Part shown: piece by piece, positions 24,570 to 32,040 of the stretch | Position numbering within the stretch: position 1 is the stretch's first letter | Layout: each line of letters opens with the position of its first letter | IMG/VR virus record: IMGVR_UViG_3300035242_000035 | Coordinates: 1-64,000 of that record | Source of the DNA: a virus | DNA length: 64,000 bases | Direction: 5' to 3' (one strand) | Program-made: the position numbers and the translations under genes | The notes under the pieces: model-generated | Database searches by the model: none | What the model was told of the DNA's origin: nothing | The model's input: the letters and a program-made list of their open reading frames with translations, nothing else

Positions 24570-25487
24570 ATGCCGACCCGCATGCTCCACGAGTCGCTGC
24601 TCACCTCGCCGTCCCTCAAGGTCTGCAGCGCGCGTGCTCAGGACGCCTTCCACCGCTTCATCCTGCTGGCGGACGATTTCGGCTGCTTCGAGGTTTCGCC
24701 GCGCCTGCTGATCGGGCGCGGCTGGCCCTACCGCAACGACGTCTCCGAGGAAGATGTTCTGGGGTGGTTGGAAGAGTATGGGCACGCGCGCTCGCCGGAA
24801 GATCCCGGCGCGGTGCCGATGGCCATCTTTTGGGTGGACGGAGGTAGGCGCTGGGGCCACCTAACCGGATGGTTCGGCCCGCACGGTCAGCGTAGGCGCG
24901 AGGAGTACAGCACCTCCAACCCGAAGGGGTCCAGACGCAAGACCCCGAGGCCTCCAGCTAACCTATTGGAACGACTTCCCGCGGATTTCCCGCGAGACGG
25001 CCCGCGGGAAACTACCGGGAAATTCGGTTTCCCGCCGCTGCAGTCGCAGTCGCAGTCGCAGTCGCAGTCGCAGTCGCAGTCGCAGTCGCAGTTAGAAGAT
25101 CTACGTCATGGTGTCCTCTTCCCCGAACTGCAACCCCCAAAGCGGGAGCGCAAGGAAAGCGAGGCCGAAGAGTGGTTTGAGGTGTGCGTTGAGGGCGAAA
25201 GGCGAGTGAAACTGCTCGAGGAAAACGGGGGGGACTTCGAAGTTGCGCCCCTACGTGCAGCCGAACGAGGTCTTACTGCGCCTTACATCAACGCCCAGGT
25301 GAAACGCCTCCGCGAGTGGGCGAAGCTGCCACTTTTTGGCGAAACCAAGGGACAGGTCGCCATGACTGCCGTCTGGTGTGCGTATCTTGACGACCCGGCG
25401 AACGCTGGGCGCGATCCGGCCTACAGCTTTCGTTACTTCTGCAGCGAGAACGTCTTCCAGAAGTACCTCGGGAGGGTGGCCGCATGA
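24570..25487 (+). CDS. Phage replication initiation protein
   Basis: 305 residues. The opening (RMLHESLLTSPSLKVCSARA then FHRFILLADDFGCFEVSP) is the winged-helix start common to phage initiator proteins that work with a DnaB or DnaC partner. It is directly followed by dnaB with an ATGA overlap. Residues about 158-174 are a Gln-Ser repeat from a hexanucleotide array. No good ribosome-binding site precedes ATG 24570, so it may be leaderless. Confidence 0.75.
   Translation: MPTRMLHESLLTSPSLKVCSARAQDAFHRFILLADDFGCFEVSPRLLIGRGWPYRNDVSEEDVLGWLEEYGHARSPEDPGAVPMAIFWVDGGRRWGHLTGWFGPHGQRRREEYSTSNPKGSRRKTPRPPANLLERLPADFPRDGPRETTGKFGFPPLQSQSQSQSQSQSQSQSQLEDLRHGVLFPELQPPKRERKESEAEEWFEVCVEGERRVKLLEENGGDFEVAPLRAAERGLTAPYINAQVKRLREWAKLPLFGETKGQVAMTAVWCAYLDDPANAGRDPAYSFRYFCSENVFQKYLGRVAA
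25041..25091 (+). repeat. CAGTCG hexanucleotide repeat in the initiator gene
   Basis: Eight and a half perfect copies of CAGTCG, read as alternating Gln-Ser. It forms a flexible linker between the N-terminal winged helix and the C-terminal part. In-frame gain or loss of units would change linker length without breaking the gene. Confidence 0.95.
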
Positions 25488-26992
25488 CGCCAGCTGCTGC
25501 CGAGTGGTTGATCATCGGCGCGGTGCTCGACGCCGAAGCGATGAAGATCTCACCGCGCGAGTTGGTTGAGGCGTCCGGGCTCTGTGGTGCGGACTTTTCG
25601 GACCCGCGCACTCGGTCCACCTGGCTGTCGATCACCAGCCTCGCGGAGCACAAGCGGCCGGTGTCGGCGTCCACCGTCTTCATGGCGGCGCGCGCCGCCG
25701 GTCAGTTGGCCGAGCACGACCTGGCCACGCTGCAGACGCTGCAGGCGCGGAACGCCGTGACGCGAGAGCAGTTCAAACAGCTCGCAGAGACCTTCCGCCA
25801 CGCCGCGCGTGGACAGCAGGTCGCCCAGCGACTGCGCCAGATGGCCGATGACCTCGAGCAAAGGCGAGTCAGTCCGTCGACCATCTCAGGGAGCCTTGAG
25901 GGGCTCGCCGCCAACCTCACCTCGCAGTGGGCGCCCGATCACCGCGGTGACGAAGATCTCCACGAGGTGCTCGGTGAGTGGGACCACGCCGGACAACCAG
26001 GCGGCAGGCCGTTGGTCGTCCCGACCGGCATCGAAGCGCTAGACGCTGGAGATCTGAAGTTCAGGGGGTGGGCGCCGAACCTCAATTTGGTCATCGGCCA
26101 GCCGTCGGTTGGTAAGTCGGCCGTGGAGGCGGCCTGCATCATCGCGGCGCTCCGGGCGGGCCGGAGGCCGGGCATCTTTGGGATCGAGGACGGCACCAAG
26201 TGGCTCACTCGCCGGTTCATCGCGGCGGAGTTGGGGATCGCGGTGGCCGATGTCGGGACCGTGCCGTACACGGAGGAGCAGGCGGGCCGGATTCAAGGGA
26301 AGGGCCAAGAGTGGTCGGAGTTGCTACGAAACCTGATCACCTTCAAGTCGAGCCACGTCAACGCGGACGAGCTCATCCGCAGGTCCGTCCACTGGATTCG
26401 AAACGAGGGCGTGACGGAAATTTGGGTTGACCACCTCGGGCAGATTTCACACCGCCGCCAATACGGTGAGGACACCAGGCACGCGATCGGACGCACCCTG
26501 CTCAACATCCGCGCTGCTGGCGAGCGTTACCAGACGCCCATGATCGTCTTGGCCCACACGTCGCGACCAGACCCAAAGGACAGAGAGGAGCGGCCACCGC
26601 TCATGACGGAGATCGCCGAGTCCGCGATCGCTGAGCGGTCGGCATACAAGATCATCGGGCTGTGGCGAAAGAACGGCGAGATGCGAGCCACCATTTTGAA
26701 GAACAAGGACGGCAGGCGAGACGTCACGGTGGGCCTAAACGTGTTCCATGACGCGGCATTGGTGGACGCCGCGGGTGGCGAGGTCGTGGATCTTGGCAAG
26801 GAACGAGGCGCCGAGAGAGCCGCGCGGGAGGCGGAGCGCGAGGAGAGGCTCAAAAAGGTCCGGGCCCAGCGATTCGAGGAGACGCAGGAGCGAAAGCGCA
26901 AGGCGGCCCGTGAGCGCGCTCGCGAGGGTCGCCTCTTCGACGAAACGGAAGAGAAGAGCTCTGCGCCAGCCAAGACGGAGGCGAAGGCGTGA
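25484..26992 (+). CDS. dnaB: DnaB-like replicative DNA helicase
   Basis: 502 residues. N-terminal helical domain (residues about 1-120), then a RecA-like motor: Walker A GQPSVGKS, GIFGIEDGT (motif H1a-like), and the Walker B-type strand TEIWVDHLGQIS, followed by IVLAHTSRPD and EIAESAIAERSAYKIIGLWR. A Lys/Arg/Glu-rich tail of about 75 residues follows and is predicted to be a charged helix. It unwinds the fork and is loaded by the initiator encoded just before. Confidence 0.9.
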   Translation: MTPAAAEWLIIGAVLDAEAMKISPRELVEASGLCGADFSDPRTRSTWLSITSLAEHKRPVSASTVFMAARAAGQLAEHDLATLQTLQARNAVTREQFKQLAETFRHAARGQQVAQRLRQMADDLEQRRVSPSTISGSLEGLAANLTSQWAPDHRGDEDLHEVLGEWDHAGQPGGRPLVVPTGIEALDAGDLKFRGWAPNLNLVIGQPSVGKSAVEAACIIAALRAGRRPGIFGIEDGTKWLTRRFIAAELGIAVADVGTVPYTEEQAGRIQGKGQEWSELLRNLITFKSSHVNADELIRRSVHWIRNEGVTEIWVDHLGQISHRRQYGEDTRHAIGRTLLNIRAAGERYQTPMIVLAHTSRPDPKDREERPPLMTEIAESAIAERSAYKIIGLWRKNGEMRATILKNKDGRRDVTVGLNVFHDAALVDAAGGEVVDLGKERGAERAAREAEREERLKKVRAQRFEETQERKRKAARERAREGRLFDETEEKSSAPAKTEAKA

Positions 26993-27369
26993 CCACATCG
27001 ACGGTGCTCAGGAAAGCGCGGCGCCTGTTCGAGGCTGGGTGGAATGAATCGTCATGGGGGTCCTCTGGTATACGCACGTGGTCCGTCAAGGTGTCGATCG
27101 ATGCTTGCGCCACCGACCCAGGGCATCTCGCCGCAGCGTCCCGCCTGCTAGAGCACGTCGCCCTGCCAGACAAAGCCCCCTCCGATGCGGTAATCGCGGC
27201 CCACATCGAGGGGCGCGTGACGGACGAGAACGTTGCGAGCCCGACCGAAGTCCCAGGGGCCGGCTCGCGCTTGCGTGATTGGCTGGAGTCGCCGGACCGA
27301 AGGCTGACGGAAGTGATCGCGGTGTTCGACGCGGCGACCCTTCGAGCAAAAATGCTGGAGGGCGATTGA
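26989..27369 (+). CDS. Hypothetical protein, DUF6197-like start
   Basis: 126 residues starting at GTG 26989, overlapping the dnaB stop (GTGA). The start LRKARRLFEAGWNESSWG recalls actinobacterial proteins of the DUF6197 group, a weak assignment. A LEHVALPDKAPSDAVIAAHI helix pair follows. Function unknown. Confidence 0.55.
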   Translation: MTTSTVLRKARRLFEAGWNESSWGSSGIRTWSVKVSIDACATDPGHLAAASRLLEHVALPDKAPSDAVIAAHIEGRVTDENVASPTEVPGAGSRLRDWLESPDRRLTEVIAVFDAATLRAKMLEGD

Positions 27370-27473
27370 CGCCGCTCACCCTCGCGCGCCTACCGCACGC
27401 TGGGCTGATCCGCCGTCGCGGCGGCGCGCGCCGGCCGGAGGACATCGGCTGCTCGGTGCCGGAGGGCGAATAG
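27366..27473 (+). CDS. Possible 35-residue coupled ORF
   Basis: TTG start overlaps the preceding stop (TTGA). The peptide is Arg/Gly/Pro-rich and has no ribosome-binding site of its own. Listed because the overlap pattern matches real genes here; it could be chance. Confidence 0.25.
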   Translation: MTPLTLARLPHAGLIRRRGGARRPEDIGCSVPEGE

Positions 27474-27513
27474 GCAGCGGAGTGATTTTGCGGGATCGGA
27501 AAGGAGAAGTGGC

Positions 27514-28509
27514 ATGGGTAAGGATTCGAGCATCGAGTGGCTGGGCGAAGGCGGCATCACGTCGAGCCCGTGGGAGGGTTGCACGCACGCGCACGTCGGG
27601 TGCAAGGCGCCCGGCGTCGTGGCGAGTTGCTACGCTGAGGTGCTGAACCGGCGTTGGCGCGGCGGCGAGAACTGGGGCAAGGGCGCCCCGCGTCGCGTCG
27701 CGAAGGGCTTCTGGACCGAGGTGCCAAGGCACGCCCGCGCGCTCGCGAGGCAAGGCAAGCGCGGCTCGCTGTTCATGAGCATCTGCGACCCGCTCGATGC
27801 CGAGGTGTGGAATCTCGACCCGAAGGACAACCGCGACGGGCGCGCGGACCGCAACACCGCGCGCGACATGATCCAGATTATTAGAGAGTCAATCGAGAGG
27901 TGTGGTGACTGCGGACGCTCGCTACGAGCCGGCAACGAATCCTGCCAAGGCACCGCTTGTACGCCTCGCCTGCGCGGCGGGCTGACCCCGCTCCTGCTCA
28001 CCAAGCGCCCTGAGAACGCGCATCTTGTCCCCGAGGACGTGCGGCGTCATACCTGGCTCATCTACAGCGCCAGCGACCGGGCGAGCCTAAGGATGGGCAT
28101 CGACGCCCTGCTGCGCGCGGAGGGGTTCGCCGGCCTCGGATTGAGCCTGGAGCCGTTGCTCGGCCCGGTCGACATCCAATTGTTCCTGCATGCCGACTGG
28201 TGCAAACTGCAGGACGCTGGCTACTGCGACTGCGGGGGCCCCGAGCGGAGGCGGATAGATCGGGTCGGCTGGGTGATCATCGGCGGCGAGAGTGGTGCCG
28301 GCGCGCGCCCGTACGACCTCGCCTGGCCGCGCTCGATCATCGCGCAGTGCCGCACCGCTGGCGTGCCGGTGTTTCACAAGCAGGCCGGCGCGAACCCCCT
28401 CTTCGAATACGGCGAGCGGTACTTCGTCCAAGACGCGAAGGGCGGTGACCCGTCCGAGTGGCCACTGGACCTCAAGGTTCGTGAATTCCCGGAGGGGCTG
28501 CGCCGATGA
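27514..28509 (+). CDS. DUF5131 (phage Gp37/Gp68) protein with altered cysteine motif
   Basis: 331 residues, AAAGGAGAAG before ATG 27514. Family hallmarks: SIEWLGEGGITSSPWEGC, KGFWTEVPR, GSLFMSICDPLDAEVW, LLTKRPENA, WVIIGGESGAGARP and VPVFHKQAG. These proteins resemble iron-sulfur/radical-SAM lyases. The normal C-x6-C-x2-C triad is stretched: C23, C30 and then SCYAE at about C40, an insertion between the last two cysteines. A second cysteine set (CGDC, C-x3-C near residue 140) may bind zinc. Confidence 0.85.
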   Translation: MGKDSSIEWLGEGGITSSPWEGCTHAHVGCKAPGVVASCYAEVLNRRWRGGENWGKGAPRRVAKGFWTEVPRHARALARQGKRGSLFMSICDPLDAEVWNLDPKDNRDGRADRNTARDMIQIIRESIERCGDCGRSLRAGNESCQGTACTPRLRGGLTPLLLTKRPENAHLVPEDVRRHTWLIYSASDRASLRMGIDALLRAEGFAGLGLSLEPLLGPVDIQLFLHADWCKLQDAGYCDCGGPERRRIDRVGWVIIGGESGAGARPYDLAWPRSIIAQCRTAGVPVFHKQAGANPLFEYGERYFVQDAKGGDPSEWPLDLKVREFPEGLRR

Positions 28510-28613
28510 GCGCGCTCGTGATGGTCGGCCGCATGGCCGCGAACGCGAGGCGCGCCAAGCGCGACTGTCCGCGCCGGAAGGCGGTCGGGAGCAAGCGCTT
28601 CGGAGGCTCCTAG
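28506..28613 (+). CDS. Small basic peptide, 35 aa
   Basis: ATG 28506 overlaps the previous stop; the TAG at 28613 touches the next GTG. Peptide is Arg/Lys-rich (ANARRAKRDCPRRKA). Unrecognised; coupling is the main support. Confidence 0.45.
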   Translation: MSALVMVGRMAANARRAKRDCPRRKAVGSKRFGGS

Positions 28614-28829
28614 GTGCGCGGGACGTGTTTATGCGGGCGCGATGCAGAACAGCGCTGCACGCGCTGCGGTCGGCGGCTCTGCGTCCGGCACTACGCGCTC
28701 TCACTGGTTTCTCGTGACAGAGGCGCCGGAGCAGTCCCGGCCTGCATGCCCGTCTGTGACGCGGGCTTTTGGAGCGACCCCAGCTCCGTGATGGAGTGGA
28801 TGTCAGACAGCGAAAGGAGAGGCACGTGA
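28614..28829 (+). CDS. Small cysteine-rich zinc-finger protein, 71 aa
   Basis: GTG 28614 preceded by GGAGG. CLCG, CTRCGRRLCVRHYA and later Cys residues form a treble-clef or B-box-like zinc site. The stop overlaps the start of the resolvase gene. Probably a nucleic-acid-binding or adaptor protein. Confidence 0.6.
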   Translation: MRGTCLCGRDAEQRCTRCGRRLCVRHYALSLVSRDRGAGAVPACMPVCDAGFWSDPSSVMEWMSDSERRGT

Positions 28830-29452
28830 GCAACAGGACCAAGGCGGAGCAGGAGGAGCGCCGGCGCTGGTGGGAGCGGAAGCCGCTGCCGGTGGCGGTG
28901 CTGGGGGTGGATCCCGGGGAGCGCGCCGGAGCGGCACTGCACCTGCCAAAGGCGGGGGTGCTGTGGTCGCGGCAGGTGGAGACCAACACCCGACAGCTCG
29001 AGCAGGCGCTGGAGCAGGCGCTGCGCGACGCCTGGACGGCCGGATGCTCGCGACTCCTGATGGTGATCGAGGAGTGGGGCCGAGGCGGGAAGATGGGGAT
29101 CGACCAGTGGCTCGGCCTCGGGGCCGCGCTCGGGGCCTGGCGCCGCACCGCCGCTCTGCTGGTGGCGGAGTGCGGCGACCCGTGGGCGCAGCTGCTCACC
29201 AAGACGCGCTCCACCGTCAGGGTTCCGATGGTGACCTGGCGGTCCCATATGTTCGAGGTGTTCGGAGCATACGCTGGCGGCAAGTACCGGCCCTTCAAGT
29301 CGGCGGACTGGAAGGAGCAGGCGGTCCGGCGATGCGCCGAACTCTTCCCCGCCATGACGTTCGACGGCCCCGACGCCGCGGAGGCGGCGCTCATTGCCTA
29401 CTACGGCGCGCGATCAGACGAGGCCGGGAAGGTGGTCGGGGCGTCGTGGTGA
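28826..29452 (+). CDS. RuvC-like Holliday-junction resolvase
   Basis: 208 residues from GTG 28826 with GAAAGGAGAGG upstream. RNase-H-like acidic residues are visible: GVDPGERAGAAL (first Asp), LMVIEEWGRGG (Glu) and FDGPDAAEAALIAYYG (Asp/Glu pair). It probably resolves branched DNA before packaging. Coupled by GTGA to the ASCH-like gene. Confidence 0.8.
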   Translation: MSNRTKAEQEERRRWWERKPLPVAVLGVDPGERAGAALHLPKAGVLWSRQVETNTRQLEQALEQALRDAWTAGCSRLLMVIEEWGRGGKMGIDQWLGLGAALGAWRRTAALLVAECGDPWAQLLTKTRSTVRVPMVTWRSHMFEVFGAYAGGKYRPFKSADWKEQAVRRCAELFPAMTFDGPDAAEAALIAYYGARSDEAGKVVGASW

Positions 29453-30126
29453 CCAGACCGCGGGAGTGGGCGCGGATCTGCACCGACAAGGTGGCGCTCA
29501 ACATTCGTACCGGCGCCCAGCTGCAGGACCGCAGGCCACTGGCGATCCGCGTCGGCCGCGGCAAGGCGCCAGTGCCGCCTGATTGGGAGGTGTGGATCGA
29601 GGAGGGCGAGGTCCGCGCGCAGCCGCCCGGCGGCAAGGCGGTCCGCGTCGGGCCCGCTCCCAAAGTCGGCGAGCTGATCTGGGTGCGCGAGTGCTGGCGG
29701 ACCGAAGAGACCCCGGACGGGACCGATGGGATCCGCTTCCGCGCGGACGACGCCTTCCATCCAATCACAGCAACGAGAGAGTCGGCAGACCGCTGGATGG
29801 GCCTCCACCGGTGCGACGGCGAGACGACGGTCCGCCCATGGCGCCCGAGCATCCACATGCCGCGCTGGGCCTGCCGGACCGAACGGCGGATCGCCCGCGT
29901 GTGGGTCGAGCACGCGCAGGACATCTCGGAGGACGACGCGGCGGCCGAGGGCCTGGAGCCATGCCGGATCCAGCATGCCCGCGGTCTAGGGCTGTTCCGC
30001 GACGCCTTCGCCCACCTTCTGGACGAGCTCTACCCCGGATCATGGCCGAGAAACGACTGGCTCTTGGCCGTCGCTCTCGAGGTGGCACCCGAGCACGCGA
30101 AGGCCGAGGAAGGAAGACGGCGATGA
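29449..30126 (+). CDS. ASCH-like RNA/nucleotide-binding protein
   Basis: 225 residues from GTG 29449. Family-like features: RPLAIRVGRG, KVGELIWVRECWRT, WRPSIHMPRWACR, RRIARVWVEHAQDISEDDA, as in phage ASCH-domain proteins. Substrate unknown. Followed by an ATGA overlap to the DUF1643 gene. Confidence 0.75.
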   Translation: MTRPREWARICTDKVALNIRTGAQLQDRRPLAIRVGRGKAPVPPDWEVWIEEGEVRAQPPGGKAVRVGPAPKVGELIWVRECWRTEETPDGTDGIRFRADDAFHPITATRESADRWMGLHRCDGETTVRPWRPSIHMPRWACRTERRIARVWVEHAQDISEDDAAAEGLEPCRIQHARGLGLFRDAFAHLLDELYPGSWPRNDWLLAVALEVAPEHAKAEEGRRR

Positions 30127-30704
30127 CCCAACTGGATCTCATTGGCGCAGGGATGTCACGGCGTCCGCGACGCGTGACGGGCTTCCCGGAGTTCATCGGC
30201 TTTGGCCAGGACGAAGAGGGCCCGTATCGCTATCGCCTTTGGCGCATCTGGGACGCGACCCGTCTCCCGGTGTGCTTCGCAATGCTGAACCCGAGCACTG
30301 CCGACGACGTAGAGCCTGATCCAACCGTTCGCCGATGCCTGGATTTTGCCATCCGTTGGGGCGCTGGTGGACTCCTGGTGGTGAACGCTTTCGCCTGGCG
30401 CTCGACGGATCGAGAGGTTCTCTTCACGCTCAATGATCCCATCGGGCCGAGGAACATCGCCGCGCTAACGTGGGGCGCGCTGAACGCCTCCATGGTGGTC
30501 GCCGGATGGGGGACTGGCGGGGCGCTTCTCTCTGGTGGCGACCGCGCACTCCACCAGCTGACCTATCACGCCGACGTGTATGCGCTGCGCGAGACGAAGG
30601 GCGGCTTCCCTGAACACCCACTCTACGTTCCCAAGGTCACTGTCCCCATCCGATTCGCGCGCCGGCGACCCCGAGCGCCGCGCCGCGCCTGGGAGGCCAC
30701 GTGA
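30123..30704 (+). CDS. DUF1643 protein
   Basis: 193 residues. The signature is present: YRYRLWRIWD, VCFAMLNPSTADDVEPDP, TVRRCLDFAIRWGAGGLLVVN, AFAWRSTDREVLF, then VVAGWGTGG. The domain is widespread in phages and plasmids; it may belong to the uracil-DNA-glycosylase-like fold group. The last 25 residues are Arg/Pro-rich and unusual. Confidence 0.8.
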   Translation: MTQLDLIGAGMSRRPRRVTGFPEFIGFGQDEEGPYRYRLWRIWDATRLPVCFAMLNPSTADDVEPDPTVRRCLDFAIRWGAGGLLVVNAFAWRSTDREVLFTLNDPIGPRNIAALTWGALNASMVVAGWGTGGALLSGGDRALHQLTYHADVYALRETKGGFPEHPLYVPKVTVPIRFARRRPRAPRRAWEAT

Positions 30705-30751
30705 CCCACTCGCGCCCCAGCGGCCGATTGCGCATCCTGCCCAGTCCGTGA
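30701..30751 (+). CDS. Possible 16-residue coupled ORF
   Basis: GTG overlaps the previous stop (GTGA) and the ORF ends before the ribosome-binding site of the Dam-like gene. No other support. Confidence 0.2.
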   Translation: MTHSRPSGRLRILPSP

Positions 30752-30782
30752 GAAAGATGCTGCCCAGGAAAGGAGACCCCAG

Positions 30783-31486
30783 GTGAACGAGCATTCCAGG
30801 CGTATCGTCCACTCCAGCGAGGTGCAGAACTACGGGACGCCGCGTGACTTCTTCGCGTGGCTTCAGGCCGCCTTCGCGATGCAGGTGGACGCGTTCGCCG
30901 AGGACTGGAACGCCAAACTCCCGCGCTACTGGACCGTGAAGGACGACGGCTTCCGGATGCCGTGGGACGGGCTGAGGGTCTTCTACAACCCCGAGTACAA
31001 CTCCACGTTGGACGCCGTGAACAAGGCCCGCGACCAGGCGGAACGCTTCGGCACATTGTCCGTGGGGCTCGTCGCCGCGCGCACGTCGAGCCACTCCGGG
31101 CGCGGGAAGGGCGGCTTCTGGGACCGCGTGAAAGCCAACTCCGGCCCGATGCGGCGGAGCTATTACCACGCGACGCCAGGAGGGGCGGCGGACGTGCTGT
31201 GGATCTGCTGGCGCGGGCTGACCACGGGCATCTACTTCCACGATGACCGGCTTATCTTCGACCATCAGGCAAAGGACACCATCCAGGCGCCATGGTCATC
31301 TTCGCGCCGCCGGTCGGCGCGCCCATGCCGAAGCCACCGCCCACACGCGTGCCGCGGAAGCTCATCGTCCAGATGGACGCCGAGGGCAGGGGCTATAGCC
31401 AGCGGCCGCTCCTCTCTGACGGGCAGCCGTGGGGGCGTGGGCCGCAAATGCCGGCGAGGATTATCGGAGGTGCTGTCGCCGCCTAA
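30783..31486 (+). CDS. Dam-like (phage N-6-adenine-methyltransferase family) gene with probable frameshift
   Basis: ATG 30783 follows GGAAAGGAGACC. Residues 11-90 match phage Dam-family proteins: SSEVQNYGTPRDFFAWL, VDAFAEDWNAKLPRYW, then NPEYNSTLDAVNKARDQA where active relatives usually read NPPY. The family's terminal strand (PF-SxVVIF) appears in a different frame: frame 1 runs through TIQAP at 31290, while MVIFAPP continues from ATG 31292 in the -1 frame to the stop at 31486. The first frame has no stop until 31907, inside the next gene. I therefore read it as one gene broken by a one-base shift, or as a shift-dependent product. Confidence 0.55.
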
Positions 31487-31527
31487 ATCTCAGGCGCGAT
31501 GGCCCGGAGGCGGCCCCGTGTTTTGGT

Positions 31528-31551
31528 CCTCGTCCGCGCACACGGACGAGG
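31528..31551. terminator. Perfect GC-rich hairpin without U-tract
   Basis: Nine-base arms CCTCGTCCG and CGGACGAGG with a six-base loop. It follows the Dam-like gene and precedes the next operon. There is no T-tract on either strand, so it may be a processing or stabilising hairpin rather than an intrinsic terminator. A minus-strand ribosome-binding-like GGAAAGGAGAGG directly flanks it at 31552-31563. Confidence 0.5.
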
Positions 31552-31647
31552 CACCTCTCCTTTCCCACGGGGCAGCCTCCTCTTTCAGAGCAGCACCGCG
31601 CCGGCATGACGCCGGTGCGGAACGAGCAGAACGGGAGGGTGAAGCAG

Positions 31648-31926
31648 ATGGCCAAGAGCCGAGGCAAGAGGCAGATGGAGATTCCCGGCACCGAGCAGAA
31701 GCAGATCAAAGAGGTGACCGACGCGGCCGAGGTCTACGAGGCGGTCCGGGACAAGCGAATGGCGCTCACCGAGAAGGAGACCGCGGCCATGGCGACGCTG
31801 GTCGAGGTGATGACCAAGCACAAGATCACCGCCTACAAGGACTCCAATGCCGTCCCGCCGCTGGTGGTGGTCGTGCAACCCGGCAAGGTGAAGGCCAAGG
31901 TCTCTAGGATCAAGGAAGACGAGTAG
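31648..31926 (+). CDS. Hypothetical protein, 92 aa
   Basis: ATG 31648 with GGGAGGGTGA upstream. Lysine-rich start (MAKSRGKRQ), a helical middle (AAEVYEAVRDKRMALTEKE) and a beta-strand VPPLVVVVQPG near the end. It lies inside the long spurious extension of the Dam-like frame. Unknown function; small conserved phage proteins of this type occur beside methyltransferases. Confidence 0.65.
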   Translation: MAKSRGKRQMEIPGTEQKQIKEVTDAAEVYEAVRDKRMALTEKETAAMATLVEVMTKHKITAYKDSNAVPPLVVVVQPGKVKAKVSRIKEDE

Positions 31927-31995
31927 GGCGGGGCTTGCCGGCCAGGCCTCCGGTCTGGCATCTTGGCGGCGTCGGAAAGGAGAGGTACCCAAACC

Positions 31996-32040
31996 ATGAT
32001 GGTGTCCAGCCTCTGCGCACCCGCGAGGTGCGCTCGATGA
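31996..32040 (+). CDS. 14-residue leader peptide of methyltransferase operon
   Basis: The operon's ribosome-binding site (GGAAAGGAGAGG at 31975-31986) fits this ATG, not the methyltransferase. The ORF ends in an ATGA overlap with ATG 32037. It is likely a coupling leader, like the one at 11177-11251. Confidence 0.5.
   Translation: MMVSSLCAPARCAR

Noticed and set aside
25041-25091. Hexanucleotide repeat considered as a phase-variation switch
   Set aside because: Gain or loss of a six-base unit keeps the frame, so it changes linker length but cannot turn the gene off.
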